DNA from: Accumulibacter sp964420975
Lineage (GTDB): Bacteria > Pseudomonadota > Gammaproteobacteria > Burkholderiales > Rhodocyclaceae
DNA: 64,000 nucleotides
Assembly: GCA_964420975.1 (NCBI GenBank)
Contig: CAYQVH010000001.1
Span: forward strand, 62,001 to 126,000
Reading direction: 5' to 3'
Part shown: one piece after another, positions 53,910 through 63,388 of the stretch
Numbering within the stretch: the first letter of the stretch is position 1
Layout of the letters: every line of letters begins with the position of its first letter
Notes under the pieces: generated by a model
Database searches by the model: none
The model's input: the letters and a program-made list of their open reading frames with translations, nothing else
Told to the model about the DNA's origin: nothing
Translations under genes and position numbers: made by a program

Positions 53910-55828
53910 TGGCCGACTGCGCTGCGCGGGAGTCTGCGGTCGTCGTCGCGCGCGCTTTCCCGACGCTTGAGGTGAATCAGCAGGATTGAGACAGCGGCTG
54001 GCGTCATGCCCTGAATGCGCGACGCCTGACCAAGCGTCTCCGGCCGCTGCCTGGCGAGTTTCTGGCGAATCTCGGTCGACAACCCGCTGACTTGGGCAAA
54101 GTCGAAGCCGTCAGGAAAGCGGGTGTCTTCGCTCGCCGCGCTTCTCGCCACCTCTTCCTGCTGACGTTCGATGTAGCCGTGATACTTGGCCTGGATTTCC
54201 AGTTGCCCAATCACCTGTGCATCCTCCTGAGCGAGTGACGGTTCGTCACTCAGGCTGATCACGTCAGCGTAACGGACCTCCGGACGGCGCAACAGCTCGT
54301 ACAAGGTGTACTCACGTTCGAGCGTCTTGCCGAGAAGGCGGATCGCCTTCTCCTCGCTGACCCGGCACGGGTGCACCCAGGTCGATCGAAGGCGCTCCTG
54401 CTCGCGCGCAATCGCCTCCCTCTTCTCGGAAAAGCGACGCCATCGACGGTCGTCCACGAGACCCAGCCGGCGACCTAGCTCGGTCAGGCGTAGGTCGGCA
54501 TTGTCCTCGCGCAACGACAGGCGATACTCGGCGCGACTGGTGAACATCCGGTACGGTTCGGAGACGCCGCCGGTGACCAGATCGTCCGTCAAGACGCCGA
54601 GATACGCCTCGTCGCGACGCGGTGTCCACGCCTCCTGCCCGTCAGCCAAACACGCCGCATTGACTCCAGCGAGCAGTCCTTGCGCGGCAGCCTCCTCGTA
54701 GCCGGTGGTTCCATTGATCTGTCCGGCAAAGAAAAGACCGGCGATCGCTTTCGTTTCCAGCGACGACTTGAGGGCTCGGGGATCGAAGTAATCGTATTCG
54801 ATCGCATAACCCGGACGCAGGATGTGGCAGCGTTCGAGCCCGCTAATTGAACGTACGATGGCCAGCTGGACGTCAAACGGCAGACTGGTGGAAATCCCGT
54901 TCGGATAGACCTCGTGCGTCGTCAGCCCTTCCGGTTCGAGAAAGAGGTTGTGGCTCTCCTTGTTTGCGAACCGGTGAACCTTGTCCTCGATAGACGGACA
55001 GTAGCGCGGCCCGACCCCTTCAATCACTCCGGTATACATCGGCGAGCGGTCGAGGTTGGCGCGGATGATGTCGTGGGTCTGCGCGTTGGTCGTCGTAATC
55101 CAGCACGGAAGCTGCCGTGGGTGGCGGGATGCGTCACCAAGGAAGGAAAAGACGGGTAAAGGGTCGTCGGAGACCTGTTCGGTCATGACCGAAAAGTTGA
55201 TGGTTCGTCCGTCGAGTCGCGGCGGCGTACCGGTTTTAAGGCGACCCACCGGTAGCTGCAGCTCTCGCAGGCGAGTCGCCAGGGTCAATGAGGGCGGGTC
55301 ACCCATGCGGCCGCCGGTATAGTGAGTCAGCCCAACGTGGATCCGGCCGTTGAGAAACGTTCCCGTGGTCAGGACGACCGCGCGCGCGGAGAAGCGCACG
55401 CCGAGCTGCGTCACCACACCGGCCACCCGTTCGCCTTCGATGATCAGATCGTCACAAGCCTGGGAAAAGAGGGTCAATTGCTGCTGGTGCTCAAGGCGAC
55501 CGCGGATTGCTTGCCGGTAAAGCACTCGATCGGCTTGCGCGCGCGTCGCGCGCACGGCTGGGCCCTTACTTGAGTTGAGGATACGAAACTGTATTCCCGC
55601 CTCGTCCGTCGCTTCGGCCATCGCACCGCCGAGAGCGTCGATTTCCTTGACCAGATGCCCTTTGCCGATGCCGCCGATCGACGGATTGCAGCTCATCGCG
55701 CCCAAGGTCTCCAGACTATGCGTCAGCAACAGCGTCTTCCGCCCCATGCGCGCGGCAGCGAGTGCGGCCTCGGTGCCGGCATGACCGCCGCCGACGACGA
55801 TGACGTCGAAACGTTCCGGAAAGAGCAT
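53906..55828 (-). CDS. mnmG: tRNA uridine-5-carboxymethylaminomethyl modification enzyme
   Basis: The 640-residue FAD protein (GidA) works with MnmE on wobble uridine 34 of several tRNAs, including tRNA-Lys(TTT). The N-terminal FAD motif is VIVVGGGHAGTEAALAAARM. Family motifs are MSCNPSIGGIGKGHLVKEID, TGTFLNGRIHVG and CPSIEDKVHRFA, with FINGTTGYEEAAAQGL-type AGQINGTTGYEEAAAQGL for FAD. The C-terminal helical domain binds MnmE. It heads mnmG-rsmG-parA-parB. MnmE is not in the window. Confidence 0.97.
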   Translation of the reverse strand: MLFPERFDVIVVGGGHAGTEAALAAARMGRKTLLLTHSLETLGAMSCNPSIGGIGKGHLVKEIDALGGAMAEATDEAGIQFRILNSSKGPAVRATRAQADRVLYRQAIRGRLEHQQQLTLFSQACDDLIIEGERVAGVVTQLGVRFSARAVVLTTGTFLNGRIHVGLTHYTGGRMGDPPSLTLATRLRELQLPVGRLKTGTPPRLDGRTINFSVMTEQVSDDPLPVFSFLGDASRHPRQLPCWITTTNAQTHDIIRANLDRSPMYTGVIEGVGPRYCPSIEDKVHRFANKESHNLFLEPEGLTTHEVYPNGISTSLPFDVQLAIVRSISGLERCHILRPGYAIEYDYFDPRALKSSLETKAIAGLFFAGQINGTTGYEEAAAQGLLAGVNAACLADGQEAWTPRRDEAYLGVLTDDLVTGGVSEPYRMFTSRAEYRLSLREDNADLRLTELGRRLGLVDDRRWRRFSEKREAIAREQERLRSTWVHPCRVSEEKAIRLLGKTLEREYTLYELLRRPEVRYADVISLSDEPSLAQEDAQVIGQLEIQAKYHGYIERQQEEVARSAASEDTRFPDGFDFAQVSGLSTEIRQKLARQRPETLGQASRIQGMTPAAVSILLIHLKRRESARDDDRRLPRSAVGQ

Positions 55829-56041
55829 GGGCTGAAGGTCGCGCAGACGACCGAGCGTAATCGAAAGCTCGAAATTTTACGCCACTCTTCTACAGCAAGA
55901 CAGCAACCCCTGGCGTCGCAACGTTGTGGCCGCACCGGGTAGGGCCTTGGCGCAACGGACAATCCGGCCGAAGCCGTCCCGATGCGCTGGTCGAGGGCTT
56001 GATCGGATGGGCGCTTAGCCGCAAGGCGCGGCGTTCTTCCT
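55829..56041. other. Spacer between thiC and mnmG
   Basis: I see no gene in this 213-base gap between two minus-strand genes. A promoter for the mnmG operon is expected here; TAAAAT near 55880 on the minus strand is a possible -10 box, but its -35 partner is weak. There is no cluster of DnaA boxes, so it does not look like an origin. Confidence 0.45.
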
Positions 56042-57958
56042 TTAGACCTTGCGATACACTTCGGCCCCCGAACGGACGAACTCGATCGCCTTCTCCTCGA
56101 GTCCGCGAGCGAGCGCGTCGTGCTCGCCGACGCCCTGCGCCATGGCGAAGTCACGCACCTCCTGGGTAATCTTCATCGAGCAGAAATGTGGGCCACACAT
56201 CGAACAGAAGTGCGCGACCTTGGCCGATTCCTTGGGCAGCGTCTCGTCGTGAAAGTCGCGCGCCTTGTCCGGGTCGAGACCTAGATTGAACTGGTCTTCC
56301 CAGCGAAATTCGAAGCGCGCCTTGGACAGGGCGTTATCCCGGATCTGAGCGCCAGGATGACCCTTCGCCAGATCAGCCGCGTGCGCCGCCAGCTTGTAGG
56401 TGATGATTCCCTCCTTGACGTCGTCCTTGTCGGGTAGACCAAGGTGTTCTTTCGGCGTCACATAGCAAAGCATGGCCGTCCCGTACCAGCCAATCATCGC
56501 CGCGCCAATACCGCTGGTAATGTGGTCGTAGCCCGGCGCGACGTCCGTGGTCAGCGGACCGAGCGTATAGAACGGCGCTTCCTTGCAGTACGCAAGTTGC
56601 ACGTCCATGTTTTCCTTGATCCTGTGCATCGGCACATGACCGGGGCCCTCGATCATCACCTGGACGTCATGCCGCCAGGCAATGTCCGTCAGTTCGCCAA
56701 GCGTCTTCAACTCGGCGAGCTGCGCTTCGTCGTTCGCATCGTAGATGGATCCTGGGCGCAGGCCGTCGCCGAGGCTGAAGGCGACGTCGTAGGCCTTCAT
56801 GATCTCGCAAATCTCTTCGAAGCGCGTATAAAGGAAGCTCTCGGCGTGGTGAGCGAGACACCACTTGGCCAGGATCGACCCGCCGCGCGAGACGATTCCG
56901 GTCAGCCGACGCGCCGTCAAGGGTACGTAGGCTAGACGAACGCCGGCGTGTATGGTGAAGTAGTCCACACCCTGCTCGGCCTGTTCGATCAAGGTGTCGC
57001 GGAAGATCTCCCAAGTGAGATCTTCCGCCCGTCCGTCGACCTTCTCCAGAGCCTGATAAATCGGCACCGTGCCAATCGGCACCGGGCTGTTACGAATGAT
57101 CCACTCGCGCGTCTCGTGAATGTGTTTGCCGGTCGACAGATCCATCACCGTATCACCGCCCCAACGGATGGCCCAGGTCATCTTCTCCACTTCTTCCTGG
57201 ATGCTTGAACCGAGGGCCGAGTTGCCGATGTTGGCGTTGATTTTGGTCAGGAAGTTGCGACCGATGATCATCGGCTCGCTTTCCGGATGATTGATGTTGC
57301 AGGGGATGATCGCGCGACCCCGCGCCACTTCGCTACGCACGAATTCCGGACTGATCTCGTCCGGGATGCTGGCGCCAAACCCGTCGCCGCGATGCTGGCG
57401 GCAAAGGACTTCGGCCAAGCGACTGCCTTGCGGCCCCGAGGCCAGCAGTCTTTCGACGTAGGTCTGGCGGTTGCAGTTCTCGCGAATCGCGACGTACTCC
57501 ATTTCGGGTGTGATGATCCCGCGCCGCGCGTAGTGCATCTGACTGACGTTGGCGCCTGCCTTGGCTCGCAGCGGCGCTCGCTGCAGACCAGGAAAACGCA
57601 TCCCTTTGAGCGACTCATCGACCGCCCGTCGACGGCCGAACTCCGAGCTGAGGTCTTTCAGTGGTTCGCTGTCGCCGCGCTCCGCTATCCACGATGCTCG
57701 CAGCCGTGGCAACCCCAGGCGAACGTCGATCACCGCTTGTGGATCGGTATACGGCCCGGAGCAGTCGTAGACGAAAATGGGTGGGTTCTTCTCTCCGCCA
57801 AAAGCCGTTGCCGTGTCGGCTTGCGAGATCTCGCGCATCGCGACGCGGAGGTCTGTACGACTCCCGGCAACATAGATTTTCCGTGAGTTCGGCAACGGCT
57901 TGATGGCCGCCTGGTCAACACAAGCCTCGCTGGCAATGAACTGTTCGTGAGCATTCAT
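56042..57958 (-). CDS. thiC: Phosphomethylpyrimidine synthase
   Basis: This radical SAM enzyme converts AIR to HMP-phosphate, the pyrimidine part of thiamine. The 638-residue product starts NAHEQFIASEACVDQAAI, with LPNSRKIYVAGSR, NIGNSALGSSIQEEVEK, DYFTIHAGVRL, GLRPGSIYDANDEAQ, and the C-terminal [4Fe-4S] motif FCSMCGPHFCSM (CX2CX4C). ATG 57958 was chosen by family N-terminus, with GAG eight bases upstream. thiC shares AIR with the PurEK route encoded at 12-13 kb. No TPP riboswitch is recognisable upstream. Confidence 0.97.
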   Translation of the reverse strand: MNAHEQFIASEACVDQAAIKPLPNSRKIYVAGSRTDLRVAMREISQADTATAFGGEKNPPIFVYDCSGPYTDPQAVIDVRLGLPRLRASWIAERGDSEPLKDLSSEFGRRRAVDESLKGMRFPGLQRAPLRAKAGANVSQMHYARRGIITPEMEYVAIRENCNRQTYVERLLASGPQGSRLAEVLCRQHRGDGFGASIPDEISPEFVRSEVARGRAIIPCNINHPESEPMIIGRNFLTKINANIGNSALGSSIQEEVEKMTWAIRWGGDTVMDLSTGKHIHETREWIIRNSPVPIGTVPIYQALEKVDGRAEDLTWEIFRDTLIEQAEQGVDYFTIHAGVRLAYVPLTARRLTGIVSRGGSILAKWCLAHHAESFLYTRFEEICEIMKAYDVAFSLGDGLRPGSIYDANDEAQLAELKTLGELTDIAWRHDVQVMIEGPGHVPMHRIKENMDVQLAYCKEAPFYTLGPLTTDVAPGYDHITSGIGAAMIGWYGTAMLCYVTPKEHLGLPDKDDVKEGIITYKLAAHAADLAKGHPGAQIRDNALSKARFEFRWEDQFNLGLDPDKARDFHDETLPKESAKVAHFCSMCGPHFCSMKITQEVRDFAMAQGVGEHDALARGLEEKAIEFVRSGAEVYRKV

Positions 57959-58235
57959 GATAGGTCTCAGCAATATTGTCGTTCTCGCGCACCGCGTAAC
58001 ACGGAGCGCGGCCGTGTTCGTCGGAGTCGCCTTCGGGCGGCCGCCGGCCAACTCCAGGGGAATCCGGAAAGATCAAGGCCAACGCACAACGTCCTGCATC
58101 AGCAGACCACAGGCAACCCACTTGGTTCGCGCCTGCGATCGGTGGTCGCTAGGTTTGCAGGACTTCAAAACCTCTATACACGCTGGCCGGACGGTAACAC
58201 CGCCCGGCCAGCCTGCCCAGCCCGATAAACCAGGG
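57959..58235. other. thiC upstream region
   Basis: This 277-base region contains no supported gene. An inverted repeat (58183-58194 with 58200-58211, CTGGCCGG/CCGGCCAG core, one mismatch) may end the caspase operon transcript. CTGAGA near 57967-57972 resembles a thi-box fragment, but the rest of the TPP aptamer is missing. Confidence 0.5.
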
Positions 58236-58916
58236 TCAATCGGCCATCGCCAGCACGAATCCCGTATAGAGAATGGACACCTTGTACGAGTTCTCTTTGT
58301 ACGGTTTGTTATCGGCGAGCATCGTCGTCTTGACGGTGTACTTCTTGCCCTTCGCCGAATCCGGCAGCTTGAACTTGGAGGTCGTTTGATACCGCCCGGC
58401 TCCGTCAACAGCGGCCACTTTTTCGGTCTTCTCTTCCACCAACGCGTTGTTCTCATCGTAAAGCGCGTACTTCTGAGTCATTTCCGGCGCCTTGTCGCCA
58501 TAACCGATGAGATCGGTGTTGGACGTCACCTGTACTTCACGCTGCCCATCCTTGTCAGGGGCACTCGTTTTCACGGCCGTGTCGAACTTTGCCGGCTTGA
58601 CTTCGGCCTTCGGGATCACCTGACCCTTCTTCTTGTACTCGGTGTTCACTTCGCTCGCGGTAGCGATTCGCTTTGACTCAAAATACCACCCGACCATGAA
58701 ACCAACCGCTGCCCCCGCGACGGCACCTACAGCACACCCTTTGCCTCCGTGCACTGCCGCACCCACTGCGCAGCCAGCAGCTGCCCCGATCAGCGCTCCA
58801 GTCGCCCGATCGTCGAGCCGTGTCGTACCGTCGGGATTGGTGACGCAAGCCGTGCACACCAACACGCCGGCAAGAGCCGCACTGATACCACGCAAGGTGA
58901 AACCAGCCTCTGTCAT
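58236..58916 (-). CDS. Glycine-zipper lipoprotein
   Basis: The 226-residue protein has a lipoprotein signal (lipobox LVCTAC near residue 24). A glycine-zipper double helix follows (ATGALIGAAAGCAVGAAVHG and CAVGAVAGAAVGFMVGWYF, about 39-78). The soluble C-terminal region of about 140 residues is Lys/Thr-rich, likely beta-structured and unrecognised. Glycine zippers insert or oligomerise in membranes. It starts 26 bases after the caspase gene stop, so it is the last member of the fecR-ompA-caspase operon. Confidence 0.88.
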   Translation of the reverse strand: MTEAGFTLRGISAALAGVLVCTACVTNPDGTTRLDDRATGALIGAAAGCAVGAAVHGGKGCAVGAVAGAAVGFMVGWYFESKRIATASEVNTEYKKKGQVIPKAEVKPAKFDTAVKTSAPDKDGQREVQVTSNTDLIGYGDKAPEMTQKYALYDENNALVEEKTEKVAAVDGAGRYQTTSKFKLPDSAKGKKYTVKTTMLADNKPYKENSYKVSILYTGFVLAMAD

Positions 58917-58942
58917 CGATTTACTCCCCTTCTCAAGAAAAA

Positions 58943-61900
58943 CTATTGCGCCTTGACAGCAATCGGTTCGTCGATGCCCACCGCAAAAATCACCGGACGC
59001 TGCTCCCTCTTTGTAAGCTCCATGACCCGATCCGTGACGTAACTTTGCAAGGTCGACGGGCGAATCAGACCATCCTTCCGGAAGTCGGCTCCACCGCGGA
59101 TGCCCTCAATAATCGCTTTGGTAAATGCACCGTTGCCCCAACTCGGATCCTCCTGCGAGAGCTCCTTGCCGGTCGACGACGCGAAGACAATGACCCCGCG
59201 TTCTTCGTTGATCTCGTTGAGCGCCTTGGTCAAGTCCGGATTCGTCGTTTGACCCGGCCGGGCATTGATCCCCGAGTGACAGGTGTCGATAAAGAATGCG
59301 GCTCTCCCCTTCAGCCCAAGCAGCGTGCGTGCAATCTCCTCGCCGGGTATCCACCTTTGCGGCGCGTTCTTGAGCTTCCAGGCGTCAAATTCCTGCGTGC
59401 TCTTGAAGTCGACGCGTGATGGAAGTACGTCGGGGTCACCGGGAATGAAGTAATACGCCGAACCAACACGGTCACCATGGCCCGCCATGAAGACGACACC
59501 GGCGTCCCGCTCACCCACCGATTCCCGCAACCAACGCAAGCCGTCGAGTATGTTCTGACGATTGGCCTGCTCGTTAATCAACAAGCGCGGCACCGCCGAC
59601 CCGTAGAGTTTGCCCGCCTGTCGTACCATGTGATGGTTGAAGTCGCGGGCATCCTTCTCGGCCAGGTCCAGCTTCCACTCGTCCGGATACTTGCTGACGC
59701 CAATGATCAATAGGTAAAGCGTGTCGAATCGGGTCTCCGGCAGCTTGACACTGGCGCTAGCGCTTCGGCGTACGTTGATCACCGCCGGTTCCGATTTTCC
59801 GTACTTGTTGGTAGCGAAGATTCGGATTTGACTGTCAACCGGCGGAACCGCCACCTGGACCTCCTGTCCTTCGCCTCGACTGCTGCGCAGCGCCTTGTTG
59901 TCAAGCGAGCGCACAAGCTTGTCGTTGACTCGCACTTTCACTTCGCTGACCGGTGCGTCAGGTGGGCTGCGCAGTACGAAACGTACGGGAACGGTGGTCG
60001 CCGAACTCTCTACCTGAGCATCGGTCTGCAGATCGATGACCGGCGGCAGGATGGTCGCGACGGCGGCCTTGTCAACCGCGATCGGCGCCGTTGGCGCTGA
60101 CGAAACCCGTCCGCCACCGGAAGCCGCCGTGGTCGCTTTCTCCGCTGCCGACTCACTGGCTGCAAGAGCCGCCAGAGCCGCCTGCGCTCGACGGATTGCT
60201 TCTCCCTCGTCGCCAGTCTGGACGATGGACTGGATAATCTCGGGACGATAATAGCGATCGCGGAAACGCCCCACCGAGAAGAAGTCGGACGCCTGATTCT
60301 GGGCTCGGTTGAGGTGCCATCCGACGAGTTCTTCGCCTTCGAGCGAGGTATCGTAATAACCTGACGGCGACCAAATGATCCAGCGCTTGCCGTCCGCGTG
60401 GACGAACAGAGCAAGCTGCTCCTTTCCGTCGCGCATCCGGAACCAGCGGATCGTTCCATCGCCCAGGGCCGCGACCAGCCAACGGCCATCGGCGCTGATA
60501 TTTACCGCCCAGGCAGCGGCCGGTGTCCGCTGTTGCCAAACCGGGATACCGTCACCGTCGAACGCTCGGACAAACCACTCGGTGCCGAGGACAAAGCGCT
60601 GTCTGTCCGGCGATAACGCGACGCTCCTTGAGACTTCTCCCGGCTGCAACTCAAGGGCTCGCGAACCGACTTTTGGCGCCGTCGAATTTTTCCAGTTACT
60701 GGGACCGCCGGTCCAACCGGGTTGGCGTGGCGGCTCAACTTTCGCCTCCGAAGTGATACTGCGCAAGTCTCCTTTGGCGAGGTCGAAGAGCAACACGTCT
60801 CCGCCAGCCTGCAGGGGAAAAGCGACCGCCTGAGCTTCGGCGCCAACGCGGAAACGTTCGCCTGCGTCGCGAAAGTCCGGTGTTTGTGGTTGGACCAACA
60901 AGCGTCGCCCGCCCACCGCGTCAAAGCTTGCCCATGACGGCTCGGCTGTGGCGACGACGACACCATCGCGCAACGGCGCCAATGCCGTCACAATGTTGCT
61001 GAATCCCGCGATTTCGCGTGCCGGCCCCCGACCCTCGTCAGTGAACGCCAGTACCACGAAGCGGTTGTTGGCACGAGCGCTACCCGCGCCGAACAATACC
61101 CGCCCGTCACTACTCCAGGTAACTCGTCCTAGATTGCCCTCGGCGATGGGCATGGTTGAATAGCGCAAGTTCAGGGTCGCCGCATCAAGCACGTCGATAT
61201 GCCCCGCGTCCTGGTAGCCGACGGCAATCAGGCTGCCGTCAGGAGAAAAGGCGACCGAATAGGGTTTGCCCGCCGGCATTTGTTTTCTCGCCAGGCGAGT
61301 CAGACCCTTTTTGTCGATTCGGTACAGCCGCAAGCTGCCGTCGAGGCTGCCGGTGACCAAACGCCCGTCGGCTGCGAAGTCGGCACCGTAGAGGGCTTCG
61401 TTGTACTCAGGATCGCTACCGACAAAACCGAGGTTGCGTTGAAAGACGCGCAACCCCGATTGGCGGAGGCCAATCGCCACAAACTGACTGTCCTTCGACC
61501 AGGCGAGCTGGGTCAATGGGGCTTCGAGGCCGCTCAAGGTGCTCTTCGGCGGCAGGCGTCCCGACGCGCGATCAAACAGATAGAGCGCGTGTGTCCGGCC
61601 ATCGAAAGCGGCGTTACCACCAAGGGCGATCTGCTTACCGTCCGGTGACAGTGCGGCAGCATAGATCGCGCCGACGCCTTCGCTTCCCAGCGGTGGGCGC
61701 AACACCGCCAGCAACTTGCCGTTGCCGGCATCCCACAAGCGTCCCGTCTTGTCCTCGGAAGAGGTCAGAATCCAGCGCCCTTGCGCGTCGGTGCTAACCC
61801 GGGTCACCAAGGACAGATGCGCGCCCGCCTCGATACGCAGCACGGGCTCAACGGAAAACTGCGCTTGCACATCGCGTGCAAGCGCCATCGCCAAGAACAA

Positions 61901-61963
61901 TCCGCCGATAGCCAGTGAGCGGAAGAGGTCCTTGACCATTTCCTTGATCCTGGCGCTGCTCAC
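58943..61963 (-). CDS. Exported beta-propeller (WD40-like) and caspase-like peptidase protein
   Basis: The 1006-residue product has an N-terminal signal-like helix (SLAIGGLFLAMALARDVQA). Roughly 550 residues follow with WD40-like blade motifs such as VSTDAQGRWILTSSEDKTGRLWD, ISADGRWLVAALGDGTIRWF and FSPDGSLIAVGYQD. A linker and an Ig-like segment (about 640-740) lead to a C14 caspase domain (about 750-1000) with catalytic His829 in VVFMAGHGD and Cys895 in AFFIDTCHSG. GTG 61963 overlaps the upstream ompA-family stop (GTGA); an ATG at 61939 is the alternative. The target is unknown. Confidence 0.9.
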   Translation of the reverse strand: MSSARIKEMVKDLFRSLAIGGLFLAMALARDVQAQFSVEPVLRIEAGAHLSLVTRVSTDAQGRWILTSSEDKTGRLWDAGNGKLLAVLRPPLGSEGVGAIYAAALSPDGKQIALGGNAAFDGRTHALYLFDRASGRLPPKSTLSGLEAPLTQLAWSKDSQFVAIGLRQSGLRVFQRNLGFVGSDPEYNEALYGADFAADGRLVTGSLDGSLRLYRIDKKGLTRLARKQMPAGKPYSVAFSPDGSLIAVGYQDAGHIDVLDAATLNLRYSTMPIAEGNLGRVTWSSDGRVLFGAGSARANNRFVVLAFTDEGRGPAREIAGFSNIVTALAPLRDGVVVATAEPSWASFDAVGGRRLLVQPQTPDFRDAGERFRVGAEAQAVAFPLQAGGDVLLFDLAKGDLRSITSEAKVEPPRQPGWTGGPSNWKNSTAPKVGSRALELQPGEVSRSVALSPDRQRFVLGTEWFVRAFDGDGIPVWQQRTPAAAWAVNISADGRWLVAALGDGTIRWFRMRDGKEQLALFVHADGKRWIIWSPSGYYDTSLEGEELVGWHLNRAQNQASDFFSVGRFRDRYYRPEIIQSIVQTGDEGEAIRRAQAALAALAASESAAEKATTAASGGGRVSSAPTAPIAVDKAAVATILPPVIDLQTDAQVESSATTVPVRFVLRSPPDAPVSEVKVRVNDKLVRSLDNKALRSSRGEGQEVQVAVPPVDSQIRIFATNKYGKSEPAVINVRRSASASVKLPETRFDTLYLLIIGVSKYPDEWKLDLAEKDARDFNHHMVRQAGKLYGSAVPRLLINEQANRQNILDGLRWLRESVGERDAGVVFMAGHGDRVGSAYYFIPGDPDVLPSRVDFKSTQEFDAWKLKNAPQRWIPGEEIARTLLGLKGRAAFFIDTCHSGINARPGQTTNPDLTKALNEINEERGVIVFASSTGKELSQEDPSWGNGAFTKAIIEGIRGGADFRKDGLIRPSTLQSYVTDRVMELTKREQRPVIFAVGIDEPIAVKAQ

Positions 61964-62559
61964 CGAACCAGGACTTCCACCCGCCGGTTGCGTGGTTCGG
62001 GCGTCTCATCGGCGGTGCTGATCAGCGGCTCTCGCTCGCCGCGACCCGCTGTCTGTATGGCGTCCGCCGGTATCCCTTGCTCCAGGAGCTTCTTCCGGAA
62101 GGCTTCCGCGCGGCGCAGCGCCAAACGGTCGTTGTCGGCGATCTGACCGACACGATCGGTGTGACCGACGACCACGATATCGGGAACCGGACGTCCCTTG
62201 ATCTCGCCAAGTACGGCCGTGAGATCGGCCTTGGACTTCGGCGTCAGTTCGTCGCTTCCTTCGAGAAAGTACAAGGTAAATCGAACCACCGGGGGCGGAA
62301 CCGCGTCAAGCGCCGCTCCATAGCGCCTTTGTACGTCCTCCGCATCGGTCTTGCCGGCGTCGAAGCCGCCACCCATCGTCGAGCTCGCGGTCTGATACGC
62401 TTGATCGAGCTTGACCGACTGGGCAGCCGCGTCAACCGGCTTGATAGTGAGCGCTCCCGGTGCTTGGCCACTTTGGTCGGGAAGCAGGACGTAACTATCG
62501 CGGTGTGCGCAGGCGCCAAGCGTCAGGGACACTGCCAGTGCGATCATTCCCGTTCTCAT
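61960..62559 (-). CDS. OmpA-family lipoprotein
   Basis: The 199-residue protein has a lipoprotein signal (lipobox LGAC at about 14-17), a region of about 80 residues, and a C-terminal OmpA-like peptidoglycan-binding domain (about 95-199). The latter has VVVGHTDRVGQIADNDRLAL, RAEAFRKKLLEQGIP and the final NRRVEV. It should anchor the outer membrane or complex to the cell wall. It starts three bases after the fecR-domain gene stop and overlaps the caspase gene by four. Confidence 0.93.
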   Translation of the reverse strand: MRTGMIALAVSLTLGACAHRDSYVLLPDQSGQAPGALTIKPVDAAAQSVKLDQAYQTASSTMGGGFDAGKTDAEDVQRRYGAALDAVPPPVVRFTLYFLEGSDELTPKSKADLTAVLGEIKGRPVPDIVVVGHTDRVGQIADNDRLALRRAEAFRKKLLEQGIPADAIQTAGRGEREPLISTADETPEPRNRRVEVLVR

Positions 62560-62562
62560 GAC

Positions 62563-63060
62563 TTACTCCCCAACGCTAAGGACGTAGTTCTTGGCGGTAC
62601 CGCTGACTTCAGCCTTTGGCGTCATCATGCGCATGGCCTCCGGCGCCTGCTTCGCGATGTTCCCTGCCTGCACCGAAACCGTCCCCTTTTTGATGTAGGC
62701 ATCGAACGCCCCCATGTAGGTCGTCGAGTCATACGCGTAGCGCTGAAGAACGACTTCGGCGTCTGGCCCCAGCGAGAGCGTCGAGTTGTCGTTGAACATG
62801 ACGCCGACAGAGCCATTTCCCCCCGTCTGGATGACGTCTTTTTCCTTCAAGCGCGCACCGACGATACCCGGATAGCGCTGTCCATCACGCTCGATGATGA
62901 CGACTCCGCGCGACACCTTGATCTGCGCGCCCCAGACGCTGGCTCCCGCCGCTCCTGGCTCGGCCGCGATCGCTGCAAGCACGGCGCACGTCCCTAACAG
63001 AACGCACGCACTTTTCGCCAATGGCATAAAAAGGGCATTTCGTCTTCCGATTGAAAACAT
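62563..63060 (-). CDS. Exported FecR-domain protein
   Basis: The 165-residue product has a signal peptide (AKSACVLLGTCAVLAAIAA) and one FecR-type domain (about 55-160): VSRGVVIIERDGQRYPGIVG, LKEKDVIQTGGNGSVGVMF, DNSTLSLGPDAEVVLQRYAY and KKGTVSVQAGNIAKQAPEA. Standalone FecR domains are periplasmic, probably ligand- or partner-binding. The classical FecR role in iron signalling is not implied because there is no sigma factor or receptor gene here. ATG 63060 has GGAAG upstream; ATG 63027 is the alternative. It is the first gene of the four-gene operon. Confidence 0.88.
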   Translation of the reverse strand: MFSIGRRNALFMPLAKSACVLLGTCAVLAAIAAEPGAAGASVWGAQIKVSRGVVIIERDGQRYPGIVGARLKEKDVIQTGGNGSVGVMFNDNSTLSLGPDAEVVLQRYAYDSTTYMGAFDAYIKKGTVSVQAGNIAKQAPEAMRMMTPKAEVSGTAKNYVLSVGE

Positions 63061-63388
63061 GACAGGCTTCCACAAGGTTGTTGGTGGCAAAGGTACTACG
63101 CGCGCGAGCCCACAAGCGCAAACCGACGACTCCCCGTCACGGCGCAGCATCGCCGTTAAGCCATCAGCTTAGAGCCCGGCTTCCGGGCCTAACGGACGCC
63201 ACCACCGACAACCCCGTGACCTTTGTAGGGCTCAAAGGAGTCGCGCAGTGCGCATCTTAGCCCTTCGACCTACGCTTGTGTTGGCCTTGATGTCCTACTT
63301 CCCTCGATCGCCCGGACCACAAGACAGAAAAAACAGAAGGCTACCCGCGGAAACCGACCTCCCGGGTAGCCTCGCCTGAAAACAGCGC
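63061..63388. other. Intergenic region upstream of the fecR-domain gene
   Basis: There is no gene here. The region should contain the promoter of the fecR-ompA-caspase operon, but I cannot identify clear -35/-10 boxes. A small GC hairpin (GCCCGG/CCGGGC, 63174-63188) and the terminator of the upstream gene are present. Confidence 0.5.
63328..63372 (-). terminator. Rho-independent terminator of the two-repeat protein gene
   Basis: A perfect 10-bp stem, AGGCTACCCG (63338-63347) and CGGGTAGCCT (63363-63372). It is followed on the minus strand by TTCTG and a run of six T residues (63328-63333). It lies 16 bases past the stop of the 98-residue gene and separates it from the fecR operon. Confidence 0.85.

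Noticed and set aside
55829..56041. A replication origin beside mnmG
   Set aside because: mnmG is often near oriC, but there are no DnaA-box clusters or AT-rich unwinding element here, and dnaA is not adjacent.
57900..57990. A possible TPP riboswitch at the thiC start (CTGAGA, and TTGCCAGCGAGG inside the coding start)
   Set aside because: The second piece encodes the conserved ThiC N-terminus, the spacing is wrong and no P1 stem partner exists.
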